DNA of 64,000 bases, from contig NZ_PZYY01000004.1 in NCBI RefSeq assembly GCF_003047265.1, positions 372,001-436,000 on the forward strand. The letters run 5' to 3'. Every line of letters starts with the position of its first letter. Position 1 is the first letter of the stretch. A model generated the notes under the pieces. The model ran no database searches. It was not told where the DNA came from and was given only the letters and a program-made list of their open reading frames with translations. Positions 51,965-60,408 of this stretch are shown here, piece after piece. The translations under genes were made by a program, and so were the position numbers. This DNA is from Nocardioides terrigena. GTDB taxonomy: Bacteria > Actinomycetota > Actinomycetes > Propionibacteriales > Nocardioidaceae.

Positions 51965-52339
51965 TCAGGGCTGGGCCTGACGCCCGGCGGTCGCCGACCG
52001 CACGGCCTCGCCGAAGGCCGGCACCTCCCCGACCAGGCGCTCGAGCGCCTCGCCGGTGAAGTGGATGACCCGCAGCGGGGTGGTGGCGACGATGCTGGCG
52101 GTGCGCAGCGAGCGGTTGAGGATGGCGGCCTCCCCGATGATCTGCCCCGGGCCGAGGGTCGCGACCTCCTCGCCGCGGCGGCGTACGGAGACCTGCCCCT
52201 CCTCGAGGATGTAGGCCTTGTCGGCCGGGGTCTGCTCCGAGATGGGGGACCAGCCCTGCGGCAGGGTGAGCGCCGTGCCGGCGGACCTGATCCGGGCGAC
52301 GTCGGCGGGGGAGAGGCCGTCGAAGATCGAGGACGTCAT
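51965..52339 (-). CDS. Cyclic-nucleotide-binding domain protein
   Basis: 124 residues, a single CNB domain. The phosphate-binding cassette is intact (GEAAILNRSLRTASIVA, with Glu and Arg for the cyclic phosphate). No DNA-binding helix-turn-helix follows, so it is not a CRP-type activator but a stand-alone sensor. ATG 52339 has AAAGG upstream. It lies directly ahead of a cyclase gene on the same strand, so producer and receptor of the nucleotide appear paired. Confidence 0.87.
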   Translation of the reverse strand: MTSSIFDGLSPADVARIRSAGTALTLPQGWSPISEQTPADKAYILEEGQVSVRRRGEEVATLGPGQIIGEAAILNRSLRTASIVATTPLRVIHFTGEALERLVGEVPAFGEAVRSATAGRQAQP

Positions 52340-52426
52340 GGGTGGTGCCTTTCTTCCGTGCGCACGTGCGGGGTCACTGCGCTCAACGAGCGAGCGGCCC
52401 CGACGTGATGTGTGACGTGCGGCGCC

Positions 52427-53665
52427 CTACAGCGCGTCCTCGTCCACGGGCAGCGGGTCACGGGAGATCGGGCACGACATGCAGCGCGGGCCGCCGCGGC
52501 CCGAGCCCAGCTCCGAGCCGGCGATGCGGACGACCTCGATGCCGGCGTCCTCGAGCCGGTCGTTGGTCTCGTCGTTGCGCTCGTAGGCCACGGCCACCCG
52601 CGGCGCCAGCGCCAGGGTGTTGTTGCCGTCGTCCCACTGCTCCCGCTCCGCGGTGACCGGGTCCAGGCCGGTGTCGATCTGGTGCAGCGTGTCGATCTGC
52701 ATCGCCTTGGCGGCGGCCACGAGGAACGGCTCCGGCTCGGCGACGTCGAGGACGAGGTCCCGCTCGGCCGAGCCCCAGTCGCCGACCGTGACCGTGATCG
52801 CGGTGAGGGTGTGCGCGACGTTGGGGTACATCACGACCTTGTCGACGTCGACCATCGTGCAGACGGTGTCGAGGTGCATGGTGGCGCGCTCCTGCGCGAT
52901 CGGCACCGCGAGCACGGTGTGCGCGAGGTCGGCGTCGAAGACCTGGCGGGCGAGGCGCTCGACGCCGGCGGGCGTCGTACGCTCCCCGACCCCGACCGCG
53001 ATGACGCCGGGCGCGAGCAGCAGGACGTCGCCGCCCTCGACGTGCTCGTTGTGCCAGCCGTGGATCTTGCGGGTCTGGCCGGCGAAGCGCGGGTGCTCGG
53101 TGTAGATCAGCTCGGTCAGCTGGGTCTCGCGCTTGCGCGCCGGCATGGCCAGGCTGGTGATCGCCACCCGGTCCCGGATCCACACGCTGGAGTCGCGGGT
53201 GAAGAGCAGGTTGGGGAGCGGGTCGACGAGGAAGTCGTAGGGGCTGAGCAGGCTGGTGACCAGGCCGTGCCCGCCGCGGACCTCGTCGTTGCGGATGCCG
53301 GCCGTCAGCACCTGCGTCAGCTCCTCGGGCGAGTAGTCCTTGAGCGCGGACGCGAGGTAGCGCCGGAGCGTGTCGCCGAGGTGGAGCCCGCTCAGCGCCG
53401 AGGTGATGGCGTGGTTGCGGGCGTCCTCGCTCGCGAGGGTCTCGGTGATGAGCTCGGTCAGGTAGAGCACCTCGACACCGCGCTGGCGCAGCGTGTCCGC
53501 GAAGGCGTCGTGCTCGTCCTGGGCCCGGCTCACCCACGGGATCCCGTCGAAGAGGAGCTTGTCGTTGTTGCGCGGGGTCAGGCGCTTGAGCTCGTTGCCG
53601 GGACGGTGGAGCATGACGGTCTTGAGCGTGCCGACCTCGCTGTCGGCGCCGTGGGTTGCAGGCAT
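52427..53665 (-). CDS. arcA: Arginine deiminase
   Basis: 412 residues. Converts arginine to citrulline and ammonia. Family landmarks: [10 protein letters not shown] (about 155), the catalytic His in [17 protein letters not shown] and the nucleophilic Cys in GGPRCMSCP near the C-terminus. No arcB, arcC or arcD gene is adjacent, so the pathway is incomplete here. ATG 53665 follows a minus-strand TAGAGT by 6 nt (leaderless). Confidence 0.95.
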   Translation of the reverse strand: MPATHGADSEVGTLKTVMLHRPGNELKRLTPRNNDKLLFDGIPWVSRAQDEHDAFADTLRQRGVEVLYLTELITETLASEDARNHAITSALSGLHLGDTLRRYLASALKDYSPEELTQVLTAGIRNDEVRGGHGLVTSLLSPYDFLVDPLPNLLFTRDSSVWIRDRVAITSLAMPARKRETQLTELIYTEHPRFAGQTRKIHGWHNEHVEGGDVLLLAPGVIAVGVGERTTPAGVERLARQVFDADLAHTVLAVPIAQERATMHLDTVCTMVDVDKVVMYPNVAHTLTAITVTVGDWGSAERDLVLDVAEPEPFLVAAAKAMQIDTLHQIDTGLDPVTAEREQWDDGNNTLALAPRVAVAYERNDETNDRLEDAGIEVVRIAGSELGSGRGGPRCMSCPISRDPLPVDEDAL

Positions 53666-53707
53666 GGGCTGACTCTAGTGGCCCCACGCGGGTGCGCCAG
53701 CCCCCGA

Positions 53708-54856
53708 TCAGGTCGTACGCCGCGCCCACTCGTCGGCGAGGATCGCCCAGCGCTGGGAGTCGGTCCACTCGCCCTTGGACCAGTAGTCACCCCGGGCGTC
53801 GAGCTCGAGCCGCATCCCGAGGCGGCGGGCGAGGGCCCGGGAGCGCTCGTTGCGGCTGTCGAGGTCGGCGAAGAGCCGGTGGACGCCGTAGTGGCCGAAG
53901 GCCAGGTCCGCCATCGCGGTGGCCGCCTCGGTGGCGATGCCCCGCCCGGCCACGTCCGGGTTGATGACCCAGCCGATCTCGGCCATGTCGTGGCCCTCGC
54001 CCTTGAGGAAGATCACCAGGTCGCCCACGACGCGCCCCTCGAGCTCGACCACGAGGTTGCAGGCGTGGTGGTTGCGCGGCTCGGCCAGTCGCCGGCGCAG
54101 CATGTCGTCGATCTCGGGCCGGCTGAACGCGTCGTGCAGCAGGTGCTCGGTGACGTCCTCGCGGCCGTAGTAGGCGTACAGGTCGTCGGCGTCGTCCGGC
54201 GTCGCACGCCGCAGCACCAGCCGCTCGGTGCGGATCGGCAGCTCGGGCAGCGCCGGGACGAGGTGGGCACGGCGGGCCTGCTGGACCCGCTGCCAGGAGC
54301 TGGTCGCCCCGCCGAAGCGCAGCGCGTCGTACGTCGTCTGCGGCAGCAGGAGGTCCTCGAGCCGGTCGACGGCCTCGCCGAGCATGCCGCGGCCGACGTG
54401 GTCGCCCGGCGTCGCGGCCAGGCGCTCGACCGCGGCGTCGAGCCGGGCGCTCCAGCGGTCCTTGTCCCGGATGGTCAGCGGCGACACGCGCTTGAGGCAC
54501 ACGTACCGGCCCGAGAGGTACGCCGCCCACTCCCGCTCGGCGTCGTCGCGGCGGTCGGCCGGCCAGTAGGCGACGAACCAGTCGTGCAGCCGGTCGGCGC
54601 CGCCGGCCCACCCGACGGGGTCGAGGTGGTCGCGGGGGACCATCGGGGTGCCGTCGGCGAGGCGGTATGACGGCAGCGGCACCAGACCGGCGGCCATCAG
54701 GTCCAGCTGCTCGTCGGTGGCCGGCACGAAGCCGGCCCGCACGTAGGTGTCGTCCACCTCGGTCATCGGGTGCTCCCCGTTGACCTGGAGGTACCGGTCG
54801 AGGACCACCTGCCGGGCGGGCGTCAGGCCCGTGTCATCTCCCACACCGTCAAACAT
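53708..54856 (-). CDS. DUF6058-like domain fused to GNAT acetyltransferase
   Basis: 382 residues. The first 190 or so resemble DUF6058 proteins (VDDTYVRAGFVPATDEQLDL, GTPMVPRDHLDPV, AAYLSGRYVCLKRVSP). The C-terminal 175 are a RimJ/RimL-type GNAT domain (TERLVLRRATPDDADDLYAY, then the acetyl-CoA loop DVAGRGIATEAA). The acceptor is unknown. ATG 54856 lies within the 3' end of the TMEM165-like gene on the same strand (34-nt overlap). Confidence 0.75.
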   Translation of the reverse strand: MFDGVGDDTGLTPARQVVLDRYLQVNGEHPMTEVDDTYVRAGFVPATDEQLDLMAAGLVPLPSYRLADGTPMVPRDHLDPVGWAGGADRLHDWFVAYWPADRRDDAEREWAAYLSGRYVCLKRVSPLTIRDKDRWSARLDAAVERLAATPGDHVGRGMLGEAVDRLEDLLLPQTTYDALRFGGATSSWQRVQQARRAHLVPALPELPIRTERLVLRRATPDDADDLYAYYGREDVTEHLLHDAFSRPEIDDMLRRRLAEPRNHHACNLVVELEGRVVGDLVIFLKGEGHDMAEIGWVINPDVAGRGIATEAATAMADLAFGHYGVHRLFADLDSRNERSRALARRLGMRLELDARGDYWSKGEWTDSQRWAILADEWARRTT

Positions 54857-55425
54857 GCCATGAGCAGGCAGACCCCCGCACCCAGGTAGTGGAGCAGGCT
54901 GAGCCGGACGCGGGTGAGCAGCACCCGGCCCACGATGACCGCGAGCCCGCTGACCGCCAGCAGCGCGCCCCAGGCGCCGATGAAGACGCTGACCGGGTCG
55001 TCGTACTTGGCGACGAGCGAGAGCGTGAGCAGCTGGGACAGGTCGCCCCACTCGGCGGCGAAGAGCACGAGGAAGCTGGTGAGGATGACCTTGTAGCCCT
55101 GGGCCTCCCCGGCCTTGGCGGCGAAGTTCTCCTCCTCGTCCTGCTCGGCGGCGTCGTGCGAGCGCGCCTCGCGCAGCAGGATGACGGCGCCGATGGTGAA
55201 CATCAGCGCGGCCGCCACGTGCACGACGGTCTCGGGCAGGAAGCTCACGGCCTTGCCGAGGGCGACCGCGATGAGGGTCTGGACGAAGAACGCGAGGCCG
55301 ACGCCGATCCAGACGAAGAGCGGCCGGAACTTCGTCGAGAGGACGAGGGTGGCGATGAACGTCTTGTCGGGGAGCTCCACCACGAAGATGGCGGCGAAGG
55401 CGAGCGCGACGACGACGGGGTCCAC
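54823..55425 (-). CDS. TMEM165/GDT1-family cation transporter
   Basis: 200 residues, six membrane helices in two halves. The signature ExGDK-type motifs occur as ELPDKTF (about 17-23) and AEWGDLSQ (about 124-131), separated by an acidic loop. The family exports Mn2+ or Ca2+. GTG 55425 follows a minus-strand TAGGCT (55437-55432) by 6 nt. The first motif has Pro in place of Gly, a tolerated variant. Confidence 0.88.
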   Translation of the reverse strand: MDPVVVALAFAAIFVVELPDKTFIATLVLSTKFRPLFVWIGVGLAFFVQTLIAVALGKAVSFLPETVVHVAAALMFTIGAVILLREARSHDAAEQDEEENFAAKAGEAQGYKVILTSFLVLFAAEWGDLSQLLTLSLVAKYDDPVSVFIGAWGALLAVSGLAVIVGRVLLTRVRLSLLHYLGAGVCLLMACLTVWEMTRA

Positions 55426-55448
55426 CCGATCAGCCTAGGGAGCGGGTC

Positions 55449-56621
55449 TCAGGCCAGCAGGGCCCGGGTGGCCGCGATGGCCTCGGCGAGCACGTCGTTG
55501 GCCGGGCGCCCCAGGGTGGTGGCGGCGCGGGCGACGTCCTCCCACTCGGGCTGCGCGTTGACCACCTCGCCGCCGTGGCGGGCCAGCTTGACCGCGATCC
55601 GCTGCCCCGCGACCTCGACGGCGACCATCTCGCGGTCGAGGGTGTGCTTGTCGAGGCGGGACTCGCGGACCCCGATCGTGGAGGTGTGCCGCCACAGCGC
55701 CTCGCGGACCGCCTCCGCGGTGGTCGACGACGTGAGCACCGACAGCGTGTGGGCCGGACGACCCTTCTTCATCAGGATCGGGGTCAGCCAGGCGTCGCTG
55801 GCCCCGGCGGCGAAGAGGGCGGTGATGACCGATGGCCACACCCGGGGGTCGAGGTCGTCGATGTTGGACTCGATGAGCAGCGGGGAGCCGTCGACGGCCG
55901 CGGACGGTCCGGTGAGGATCCGCAGCACGTTGGCGTGCGTGTCCGGGTCGCGTCCGCCCGCGCCGATCCCGATCGCGTCGACGACCATCGCGGGCTGGGG
56001 ACCCCACGCGTCGGCGAGCGTGGTCAGCAGGGCGGCACCGGTCGGCGTACAGGACTCGGCGCTGCCGGGACCGGCAAGCGACGGTACGCCGCGCAGCAGC
56101 TCGGCGACCGCGGGCGGCGGGACGGGCATGGTGCCGTGGGCCCCGCGGACCGACCCCGACCCCACCGCGACCGGCGAGACCGTGACCGGTCCACCGACGT
56201 GGGTGGCGAGCCAGGCGAAGCCAGCGCAGACCCCGACGACATCGGCGATCGCGTCCAGGGCCCCCACCTCGTGGAAGGCGACGTCGAGCGGGTCGGCGCC
56301 GTGCACCCGGGCCTCGGCGACCGCCAGCCGCTCGAAGGCGCGGGTGGCGCGGTCGCGGACCTCCTCGTCGAGCTCGGCCTGCTGGAGCAGGGCCCTGATG
56401 TCGCGCCAGCTGCGGTGGTGCTCCGAGTCTGCGATCTCGACGTGGCAGCGGGTGGCGGCGAAGCCGTTGCGGGTGACGGCCTCGGGGGCGAGCGCGACCG
56501 GCTCGGGCGCGACCGCGTCGACGGCCCGACCGAGCACGTCGAGGGGGACGCCGGCGCCGAGGAGGGCGCCGAGCAGCATGTCGCCGCTGGCGCCGGCGGA
56601 CGCGTCGACCCAGACGGTCAT
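55449..56621 (-). CDS. larC: Nickel insertion protein LarC
   Basis: 390 residues. LarC inserts nickel into the pyridinium-dithiocarboxylate to complete the NPN cofactor of lactate racemase-type enzymes. Family landmarks: DASAGASGDMLLGAL at the start, HFHEVG-like AFHEVGALDAIADVVG, SCTPTGAALL, ESNIDDLDP and ILMKKGRPAHTLSV. ATG 56621 overlaps the larB stop. No larA or larE gene is in the window. Confidence 0.93.
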   Translation of the reverse strand: MTVWVDASAGASGDMLLGALLGAGVPLDVLGRAVDAVAPEPVALAPEAVTRNGFAATRCHVEIADSEHHRSWRDIRALLQQAELDEEVRDRATRAFERLAVAEARVHGADPLDVAFHEVGALDAIADVVGVCAGFAWLATHVGGPVTVSPVAVGSGSVRGAHGTMPVPPPAVAELLRGVPSLAGPGSAESCTPTGAALLTTLADAWGPQPAMVVDAIGIGAGGRDPDTHANVLRILTGPSAAVDGSPLLIESNIDDLDPRVWPSVITALFAAGASDAWLTPILMKKGRPAHTLSVLTSSTTAEAVREALWRHTSTIGVRESRLDKHTLDREMVAVEVAGQRIAVKLARHGGEVVNAQPEWEDVARAATTLGRPANDVLAEAIAATRALLA

Positions 56622-57334
56622 CCGTCGGTCCCGTCCTGCGGGCCCGCGGGTGCACCCACGCGACGGGCGATGCGGGCGGCGGCGACGCCGGCGCCGTACC
56701 CGTTGTCGATGTTGACCACGGTCACGCCCGGAGCGCAGGAGTTGAGCATCCCGAGGAGGGCGGCCAGGCCGCCGAACGAGGCGCCGTAGCCGATGCTGGT
56801 GGGGACCGCGATGAGCGGCGTGCCGGTCAGGCCGCCGACGACCGACGGCAGTGCGCCCTCCATCCCGGCGACGACGACGAGGCAGTCCACCTCGTCGAGC
56901 CGGTCCCGGACCGACATCAGCCGGTGCAGCCCGGCCACGCCGACGTCGCGGATCTCGACCGGCTGGGAGCCATGGCAGGCGACCGTGAGGGCGACCTCGG
57001 CGGCGACGGGGGCATCGGAGGTGCCGGCGCTCACGACGCCGACCGTGCCGCGGGCCGAGGGCAGGGGTCCGAGGGTCGCCGCCCGGGCGGTCTCGTGGAC
57101 GGTGGCGCCCGCGGTGCGGGCGGCGTCCATGGCCTCGGGCGACAGGCGGGTGGCGAGCACGGCCCGGTCGGGGTGGCTGGCGTGCAGGGTGGTGAGGATC
57201 GCGGCCACCTGCTCGGGGGTCTTGCCGGCGCCGTAGACGACCTCGGGGTCGCCGGTGCGGGCCGCGCGCTCGAGGTCCACGCGGGCGAAGCCGAGGTCGG
57301 CCGTCTTGTCGTCGGGGCCCGGTGTCTGCGTCAC
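56618..57334 (-). CDS. larB: Pyridinium-3,5-biscarboxylate mononucleotide synthase LarB
   Basis: 238 residues. LarB carboxylates nicotinic acid adenine dinucleotide, the first step of NPN cofactor synthesis; it is related to PurE. Seen here: FARVDLERAARTGDPEVVYG, VGVVSAGTSDAPVAAEVALT, VVVAGMEGALPSVVGGL and PTSIGYGASFGG. GTG 57334 follows a minus-strand TAGCGT (57347-57342) by 7 nt. The stop overlaps larC. Confidence 0.93.
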   Translation of the reverse strand: MTQTPGPDDKTADLGFARVDLERAARTGDPEVVYGAGKTPEQVAAILTTLHASHPDRAVLATRLSPEAMDAARTAGATVHETARAATLGPLPSARGTVGVVSAGTSDAPVAAEVALTVACHGSQPVEIRDVGVAGLHRLMSVRDRLDEVDCLVVVAGMEGALPSVVGGLTGTPLIAVPTSIGYGASFGGLAALLGMLNSCAPGVTVVNIDNGYGAGVAAARIARRVGAPAGPQDGTDG

Positions 57335-57357
57335 GGCCGCAACGCTAGGCCATGTGC

Positions 57358-58230
57358 CTACTCGGCCCGGAAGGCGTCGGCGGGGTAGACGCCGAGCACC
57401 TTGACCTCGGTGGTGAAGAACGTCAGCTCCTCGAGAGCGTTGCGCACCGGCGGGTCGTCGGGGTGCCCGTCGACCTCGGCCAGGAACTGGGTGGCGGTGA
57501 AGTGCCCGCCGACCATGTAGCTCTCCAGCTTGGTCATGTTGACGCCGTTGGTGGCGAAGCCACCCAGCGCCTTGTAGAGCGCGGCCGGCAGGTTGCGGAC
57601 GTTGAAGATGAACGTCGTGACGATCGGCCCGTTGCCGCGCGGTGCCTCGTCGTAGTCGCGGGACAGCACGATGAAGCGCGTCGTGTTGTGGTCCTCGTCC
57701 TCGATCTCGTCCCGCAGGACCTCGAGGCCGTAGATCTCGGCGGCCAGCGGCGGCGCGATCGCGGCCTGCGTCGGGTCGGCGGCCTCGGCCACCTCGCGGG
57801 CCGCGCCCGCCGTGTCGCCGGAGACGATCGGGGTCAGCCCGAGCTCGCGGATCACGCCGCGGCACTGGCCCAGGGCGTGCACGTGGCTGTGCACGGTCCG
57901 CAACCCGGTCACGTCGGCTCCCGGCGTCGCCATCAGCGAGAACTGGATGCGCAGGAACCGCTCGCCCACGATGTGCAGGCTGCTGGTCGGCAGGAAGTGG
58001 TGGATGTCGGCCACCCGCCCGGCGATCGAGTTGTCGATCGGGATCATCGCCAGGTCGGCGTCCCCGCCCTCCACGGCCGCGAACGCGTCCTCGAAGGAGG
58101 CGCAGGGGACGGCATCCCAGTCCGGGTAGGCCTGCTGGCAGACCAGGTGGGAGTTGGCCCCCGGCTCGCCCTGGTAGGCGATGCGCCGGGCGCCCGGGCT
58201 CGGAGGCACTGGGGAGGCGCTGGACGTCAC
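57358..58230 (-). CDS. pheA: Prephenate dehydratase
   Basis: 290 residues. Makes phenylpyruvate in phenylalanine synthesis. The N-terminal catalytic domain starts IAYQGEPGANSH and carries the essential Thr-Arg-Phe (NTTRFIVLS, about 178-186). The C-terminal ACT domain (NLPAALYKALGGFATNGVNM, then KLESYM) is the phenylalanine feedback site. GTG 58230 follows CAGACT (minus strand) by 7 nt, a near-consensus leaderless signal. Confidence 0.93.
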   Translation of the reverse strand: MTSSASPVPPSPGARRIAYQGEPGANSHLVCQQAYPDWDAVPCASFEDAFAAVEGGDADLAMIPIDNSIAGRVADIHHFLPTSSLHIVGERFLRIQFSLMATPGADVTGLRTVHSHVHALGQCRGVIRELGLTPIVSGDTAGAAREVAEAADPTQAAIAPPLAAEIYGLEVLRDEIEDEDHNTTRFIVLSRDYDEAPRGNGPIVTTFIFNVRNLPAALYKALGGFATNGVNMTKLESYMVGGHFTATQFLAEVDGHPDDPPVRNALEELTFFTTEVKVLGVYPADAFRAE

Positions 58231-58300
58231 GGCTCGGAGTCTGGCACGCGCGACCGTGTCGCGACCGGCTCGTCTCAGCGACCGCCATAGGGTCGGCCCC

Positions 58301-58699
58301 GTGTGGATCCTCGCCTCCGTCGCCCTCGTGCTCGCCCTCCTCGCCTTCGTCCTCGCCGTCGTCGCGCTGCGTCGTACGTCGGCCGCGGGCGCCCGACCGC
58401 AGGCCGACGCCCTGCCCGAGGACGTCCACGGGCTGCGGCAGGAGGTCGCGGCGCTCAAGGTGGAGGCCGGCGACGCGCTGCGACACCTCTCGGTGGTCCG
58501 GTACGACGCGTTCGGCGACGTCGGTGGGCACCTCAGCTGGAGCCTGGCCCTGCTCGACGACGCCGGCCACGGGGTCGTGCTGACCTCGATCCACGGGCGC
58601 AGCGAGGCGCGCACCTACGCCAAGAACATCACCGGCTGGACCTGCGAGCAGCAGCTGTCGCCGGAGGAGGACGAGGCCATCTCGCACGCCCGCGGGTGA
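58301..58699 (+). CDS. DUF4446-family membrane-anchored protein
   Basis: 132 residues: one N-terminal membrane helix (about 1-24), a short coiled segment, then the conserved region (VVRYDAFGDVGGHLSWSLAL, LTSIHGRSEARTYAK). Function unknown; the family is widespread in actinobacteria and Firmicutes. GTG 58301 follows TAGGGT (58288-58293) by 7 nt (leaderless). Confidence 0.85.
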   Translation: MWILASVALVLALLAFVLAVVALRRTSAAGARPQADALPEDVHGLRQEVAALKVEAGDALRHLSVVRYDAFGDVGGHLSWSLALLDDAGHGVVLTSIHGRSEARTYAKNITGWTCEQQLSPEEDEAISHARG

Positions 58700-58704
58700 C
58701 ATTC

Positions 58705-58775
58705 CTGGGGTAGTCCGTGACGAACGGACCCCGGGATCGCACGGACAGGGGTCCGTTCGTCACGGACCACCCCAG
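58705..58775. repeat. Long inverted repeat between convergent genes (copy 2)
   Basis: Arms of 28 bp (58705-58732 and 58748-58775) with one mismatch and a 15-nt loop. The inner 24 bp of each arm match the element at 43755-43817 almost exactly while the loop differs. Again located between the ends of convergent genes. Confidence 0.87.
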
Positions 58776-58790
58776 ATGGGTCGCGGAACC

Positions 58791-60368
58791 TCAGCGCGGG
58801 ACGCGCACCAGCAGCCGCCCGTGGACGCACGACATCCGCAGCTCGCGGCCGGCGCCGATGGAGTCCCCGTCGAGCTGGCGCGGGATGTCGGACGAGGCCC
58901 GGAGGACGACCCGCTGGCCGGTCATCCGGTTGATCAGCTCGTCGGTCTTGGTCGCCCGGGACAGCACGCGCACGGCGAGCGGGATCCAGGACACGAACCG
59001 CTGCGGGTGCAGGATCACCACGTCGAGCAGGCCGTCGTCGATCGACGCGTCCGGCAGCAGGGGCATGCCCGCCTGGAGGTGGCCGACGTTGCCGACCACC
59101 ACGGTGCGGGCGCGGTGGACGGTGGGCTCCTCGTCGTCGATCTGGATCTCGACCTTCACGGCCGGGAACATCAGGGACCGCAATCCGGAGACCACGTAGG
59201 CGAGCCACCCGACCCGGGCCTTGATGTCGTCGTTGACGCCCTCCATCAGGGCGGCGTCGAAGCCCATCCCGGCCATCACCATGAAGTGGGTGTCCTCGAT
59301 CCCGTCACCGCTGACGTCCACCAGGTCGATGGCCCGGTCCTGGCCGTTGAGGGCGACGTCGATCGCGGAGCGGATGTAGAGGGGGATGTCGAGGTTGCGG
59401 GCCAGCAGGTTGCCGGTGCCGGCCGGGACGATGCCGACCGGGATGCCGGTGCCGGCCAGCTCGGCGCACACCTCGCGGACGGTGCCGTCGCCACCGCAGA
59501 CCAGCACCAGGTCGGTGCCGTCCACCGCGGCCTTCTCGGCCATGCCGGTGCCCGGGTCCTCGATGGTCGTGTAGTGCCAGGTCGGCTCCGACCAGCCCGA
59601 CTCGGCGGCCATCGCGTCCACCATCGCGCGGAACGCCCCGGGGTCCTCGACCTTGATCGGGTTGAGGACCACCGCGAGCCGGCGCTCGCTGACGAAGACC
59701 TCGGGCAGCGGCTCCTCCTTGACGGCGTGGCCGCGCGGCAGCGGGTTGTACACCCCGATGAAGAAGAGGGTCACCGCGATGCCGAGCAACGAGCCGCCGA
59801 TCACGTCCGTGGGGTAGTGCCGCCCGAGCATCACCCGGTCGGCCCAGGTGACGAGGACGAGCAGCACGCACCCGGCGTACGCCCAGCGCCGCAGGCCCGA
59901 GCGGCGCACCAGCATCAGGGCGAGCACGGCGAGGATCGCGGCGAACGCGGTCACCGACGAGGCGTGGCCCGACGGGAACGACTTGGTCTCCAGGAAGTCC
60001 GCCGACGCCTGCCACTCCGGGCGGGAGCGGGCGAGGTTGAGCTTGACCACCGTGGTGATCAGCGACGTCGTGACCATCACGAGCACGGTGAACACTGCGG
60101 CCCGGCGGTGCTTGCTGTAGAGCAGGGCGCCGGCGAGCAGCACGGTCAGGACGGTCATGCCGATGGTGCTGAAGGCGTGCTCGACGAGGCCGAGGAAGGT
60201 CAGCAGGTGCTCGTGGTCGTCGGCCCAGTCCTCCGCCTCGCGGCCCCAGGTGTCGAGGGCGTCGAGGGGGGAGCGGTCCTGCTGGGCCACCATCCACGCG
60301 AGGACGGCGAAGGCGGCGAAGAAGCCGGCTGACCAGAGCAGGGGCACGTGGCGGGGACGGTCGAGCAC
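58791..60368 (-). CDS. PAP2 phosphatase fused to diacylglycerol/lipid kinase
   Basis: 525 residues. The N-terminal half is a membrane PAP2 phosphatase (KLNLARSRP, SFPSGHAS, RVMLGRHYPTDVIGG; several helices). The C-terminal half is a YegS/DgkB-type lipid kinase with GGDGTVREV and GTGNLLARN. One polypeptide thus holds a lipid phosphatase and a lipid kinase, an arrangement known in actinobacteria. GTG 60368 follows CATACT (minus strand) by 7 nt. Divergent from serS. Confidence 0.9.
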   Translation of the reverse strand: MLDRPRHVPLLWSAGFFAAFAVLAWMVAQQDRSPLDALDTWGREAEDWADDHEHLLTFLGLVEHAFSTIGMTVLTVLLAGALLYSKHRRAAVFTVLVMVTTSLITTVVKLNLARSRPEWQASADFLETKSFPSGHASSVTAFAAILAVLALMLVRRSGLRRWAYAGCVLLVLVTWADRVMLGRHYPTDVIGGSLLGIAVTLFFIGVYNPLPRGHAVKEEPLPEVFVSERRLAVVLNPIKVEDPGAFRAMVDAMAAESGWSEPTWHYTTIEDPGTGMAEKAAVDGTDLVLVCGGDGTVREVCAELAGTGIPVGIVPAGTGNLLARNLDIPLYIRSAIDVALNGQDRAIDLVDVSGDGIEDTHFMVMAGMGFDAALMEGVNDDIKARVGWLAYVVSGLRSLMFPAVKVEIQIDDEEPTVHRARTVVVGNVGHLQAGMPLLPDASIDDGLLDVVILHPQRFVSWIPLAVRVLSRATKTDELINRMTGQRVVLRASSDIPRQLDGDSIGAGRELRMSCVHGRLLVRVPR

Positions 60369-60408
60369 GGACGCCAGTATGCAGGGGACCAGCCGATAGC
60401 CTTGCACC

